A DNA stretch of 64,000 nt from Streptomyces sp. MspMP-M5 (lineage in GTDB: Bacteria > Actinomycetota > Actinomycetes > Streptomycetales > Streptomycetaceae), in assembly GCF_000373585.1 (NCBI RefSeq), contig NZ_KB891899.1:27820-91819 (forward strand). Reading direction: 5' to 3'. Each line of letters opens with the position of its first letter. The stretch's first letter is position 1. Positions 62,538 to 64,000 of this stretch are shown here, piece after piece. Both the position numbers and the translations under genes were made by a program. Below the pieces are notes generated by a model. It saw only the letters and a list, made by a program, of their open reading frames with translations, ran no database searches and was not told where the DNA came from.

Positions 62538-62656
62538 GAAGGCACGCGCAGGGCAGCGGCATGGACGTCTTGATCGTCTGGCCGTCCGAACGCAGTGTCC
62601 CGCTCTACCGCCGATCCGGCTTCCAGTCTCCGACCGAGTTGTTGGAAGCACGGTGA
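62538..62656 (+). pseudogene. GNAT acetyltransferase C-terminal fragment
   Basis: The frame running out of the IS right end reads MDVLIVWPSERSVPLYRRSG, then FQSPTELLE and a stop. This is the last helix-strand of a GNAT fold (SVPLYRRSGF). The rest of the gene is not seen at the left side of the element, so more than a clean insertion has happened. Confidence 0.7.
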
Positions 62657-63127
62657 ACTGACCACAGGTCATTGCGGACGGTGACAGGTGTCGAGCCGCA
62701 GGACTCTTCTTCGCTGAGTGCATCGGTCACCCCAGCACCCTGCGCGAACCTCACGCCCCTGGGTCACCGGAGCCAGCCCGCCGCTGTCTGGCGAGCGGCT
62801 CCGACGTCACTCAATCAAGTTCAGTAACGTCCGGCTAATACGTGTCCGGCAATCGGCGTCCGGAACTGTGCGGGCCGTGAATTCACCACGTCCGTGCTGT
62901 TCGCCACTACCTGGCAGATATCGTACAAACCAGTCTTCGGCGTGTCCGGCTCTCCACGTCACGTGTTACGTTCACGGAACTCCTCCAGTCGGCAAATGGG
63001 CGCGTGCGTACGTGACTTACCGACTGGGCGAGTCGTTTTTTGAGCCGAAATGACGTGCTGGCTGTGTGATGGCGCGTTGTTTCCGTCGCGACCCGGTTCT
63101 TCCGGAATCATCGCAAGAAAGAAGACT
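62657..63127. other. Gap, possible promoter region only
   Basis: About 470 bases without a supportable gene, leading to the secreted-protein gene. A CACGTG palindrome lies near 62960. I see no clear promoter pair. Confidence 0.4.
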
Positions 63128-63457
63128 ATGAAGAAGCTCCTCAAGTCGGCGGCGATCGCCGCCACCACCACCATGGTGACGATCGGCTCCCTCGCCCTCA
63201 CCGCCCCCACGGCCTCGGCGGCCGACGATGCGGCCTGCACGCGCAGCGAGCGCCACCGCACCGTTTTCGTTGACCACATAGGCGAGCCCATCCACGAGTA
63301 CCCCAAGGGTTCCTCCAAGGTCGTGGGTGCCAGCGGGAATTCTTTCGAGATCATCTGCAGCAAGGACGGGCACGACGGCCACCGCTGGTGGTACGGAAAC
63401 GGCGGCCCGAACTACGAGATAAATGGCTGGATCTGGGGCGCCTACCTGGTGGGCTGA
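63128..63457 (+). CDS. Small secreted protein
   Basis: The 109 residues begin with a Sec signal peptide: MKKLLKSAAIAAT, a hydrophobic core and a TASAADDA cleavage-type site around residue 31. The mature part of about 78 residues has two cysteines (AACTRSERH and IICSKDGHD) and aromatic-rich sequence ending NGWIWGAYLVG, reminiscent of SH3-like secreted domains in Streptomyces. AGAAAG is a weak ribosome site. It is released to the cell surface or medium; function is unknown. Confidence 0.8.
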   Translation: MKKLLKSAAIAATTTMVTIGSLALTAPTASAADDAACTRSERHRTVFVDHIGEPIHEYPKGSSKVVGASGNSFEIICSKDGHDGHRWWYGNGGPNYEINGWIWGAYLVG

Positions 63458-63530
63458 GTCACCACGCCGTAGCGGTGGGAGAGGCGGGAAGGACGACTTC
63501 CTCCTGAGCCCGCGCGAGGGTGTCGCCCGC

Positions 63531-63574
63531 GGCGGGGTGGTGCTCTTGGGGGACTCCAAGGGCGCCACCCCGCC
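63531..63574. terminator. Strong hairpin terminator, likely bidirectional
   Basis: GGCGGGGTGGTGCTCTTGG (63531-63549) pairs with CCAAGGGCGCCACCCCGCC (63556-63574) over 19 positions, with two G-T-type mismatches and a six-base loop. It lies between the convergent secreted-protein gene and glgB. Confidence 0.8.
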
Positions 63575-63594
63575 CCCACCCCCGCGCAGTCCTG

Positions 63595-64000
63595 TCAGGC
63601 CGGCCCCAGCCAGACCGTCGCCAGCGGGGGCAGCGTCACGCTCAGGGACGTGCGGCGGCCGTTCCAGGGGACCGGCTCGGTCTTCAGCGGGCCGGAGTTG
63701 GCGACGCCGCCGCCGCCGAAGCGCGGGGCGTCGGTGTTGAGGACCTCCCGCCAGACGGGCACCTCGCCGGGGACGCCCAGCCGGTAGCCGTGCCGGACGA
63801 CCGGGGAGAAGTTGGTGACCGAGACCAGCGGAGATCCGTCGGCCCCGTAGCGGAGGAAGGAGAAGACGTTGTCGTCGGCGGCGCCCGAGTCGATCCAGGA
63901 GAAGCCGCCGGGGTCGGTGTCGCGCTCCCACAGCGCGGGCGTGGCCGCGTAGCGGCGGTTCAGCTCGCGCACCAGGTCGCGGACGCCCCGGTGGTCCGCC
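63595..64000 (-). CDS. glgB: 1,4-alpha-glucan branching enzyme, C-terminal end (start outside window)
   Basis: About 134 residues are visible and the frame runs off the right edge. RELNRRYAATPALWERD, GFSWIDSGAADDNVFSFLRY and VTNFSPVVRHGYRLGVP are characteristic of the C-terminal beta domain of GlgB (alpha-amylase family). The enzyme introduces alpha-1,6 branches into glycogen. The stop is at 63595-63597. Confidence 0.9.
   Translation of the reverse strand, partial: ADHRGVRDLVRELNRRYAATPALWERDTDPGGFSWIDSGAADDNVFSFLRYGADGSPLVSVTNFSPVVRHGYRLGVPGEVPVWREVLNTDAPRFGGGGVANSGPLKTEPVPWNGRRTSLSVTLPPLATVWLGPA

Noticed and set aside
1..64000. tRNA, rRNA or riboswitch genes
   Set aside because: I saw no tRNA-like cloverleaf ending, no rRNA sequence and no riboswitch motif that I could support by eye; a covariance-model search would be needed to exclude small RNAs.

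Overview
The window is high-GC actinobacterial DNA and looks like a Streptomyces chromosome. Support for this includes GTG starts, tightly overlapping ATGA/GTGA operons, a type II-style ketosynthase set, WXG100/Rhs polymorphic toxins and an end-of-window glycogen branching enzyme. No organism can be named from sequence alone.

Region 1 (1-40740) is most of one biosynthetic gene cluster whose left end lies outside the window. It joins two chemistries that are normally separate. The first (1-10528) is a pyochelin/yersiniabactin-type cysteine assembly line: a Cy-A-PCP protein, a docking-Cy-A(MT)-PCP-TE-like protein, a saccharopine-dehydrogenase-like reductase, a thiazolinyl imide reductase and a type II thioesterase. 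The second (22442-34642) is a discrete (type II) polyene polyketide synthase: ketoreductase, double hot-dog dehydratase, ACP, an intact KS, a CLF-like partner, a second intact KS, a half-length KS-like protein, an alpha/beta hydrolase and a hot-dog thioesterase. A thiolase and a family III CoA-transferase lie upstream of it. Between and after them are tailoring genes: two DmpM-like O-methyltransferases, a third methyltransferase, a cupin, a fatty-acyl-AMP ligase with its own ACP, two P450s, a free-standing condensation enzyme, an acyl-CoA ligase, a luciferase-like oxidoreductase and a fused double acyl-CoA dehydrogenase. Regulation and export candidates are an AraC-type regulator and an antiporter fused to a YjbR domain. 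My inference is a thiazoline/thiazolidine core combined with an unsaturated acyl chain, decorated by methylation and oxidation. The TE-like domain of the second NRPS lacks its nucleophile, so release probably depends on another enzyme.

Region 2 (40850-44050) is a short border: a THEP1-type NTPase, a PEBP-family protein, a serine recombinase gutted by an internal deletion, and an IS3 transposase scrap.

Region 3 (44180-54512) holds two secreted-effector loci of the type VII/polymorphic-toxin kind: a WXG-like protein, an Rhs toxin with a variable C-terminal domain and an adjacent immunity candidate with an internal duplication; then WXG100, a large WXG-domain protein and two companions. They are separated by a degenerate stretch.

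Region 4 (54674-63457) is a decay and insertion zone. It has a LysR gene broken by an 18-bp tandem duplication with two extra bases, a truncated SDR, a 7-mer repeat inside a hairpin, a GNAT gene, a frameshifted SpoIIE-phosphatase/RsbW remnant and an intact RNA end-recognition/2H phosphoesterase. It also has an IS5-like element with a passenger gene that was itself interrupted by an ISAzo13-like element. A secreted small protein, a strong terminator and the 3' end of glgB close the window.
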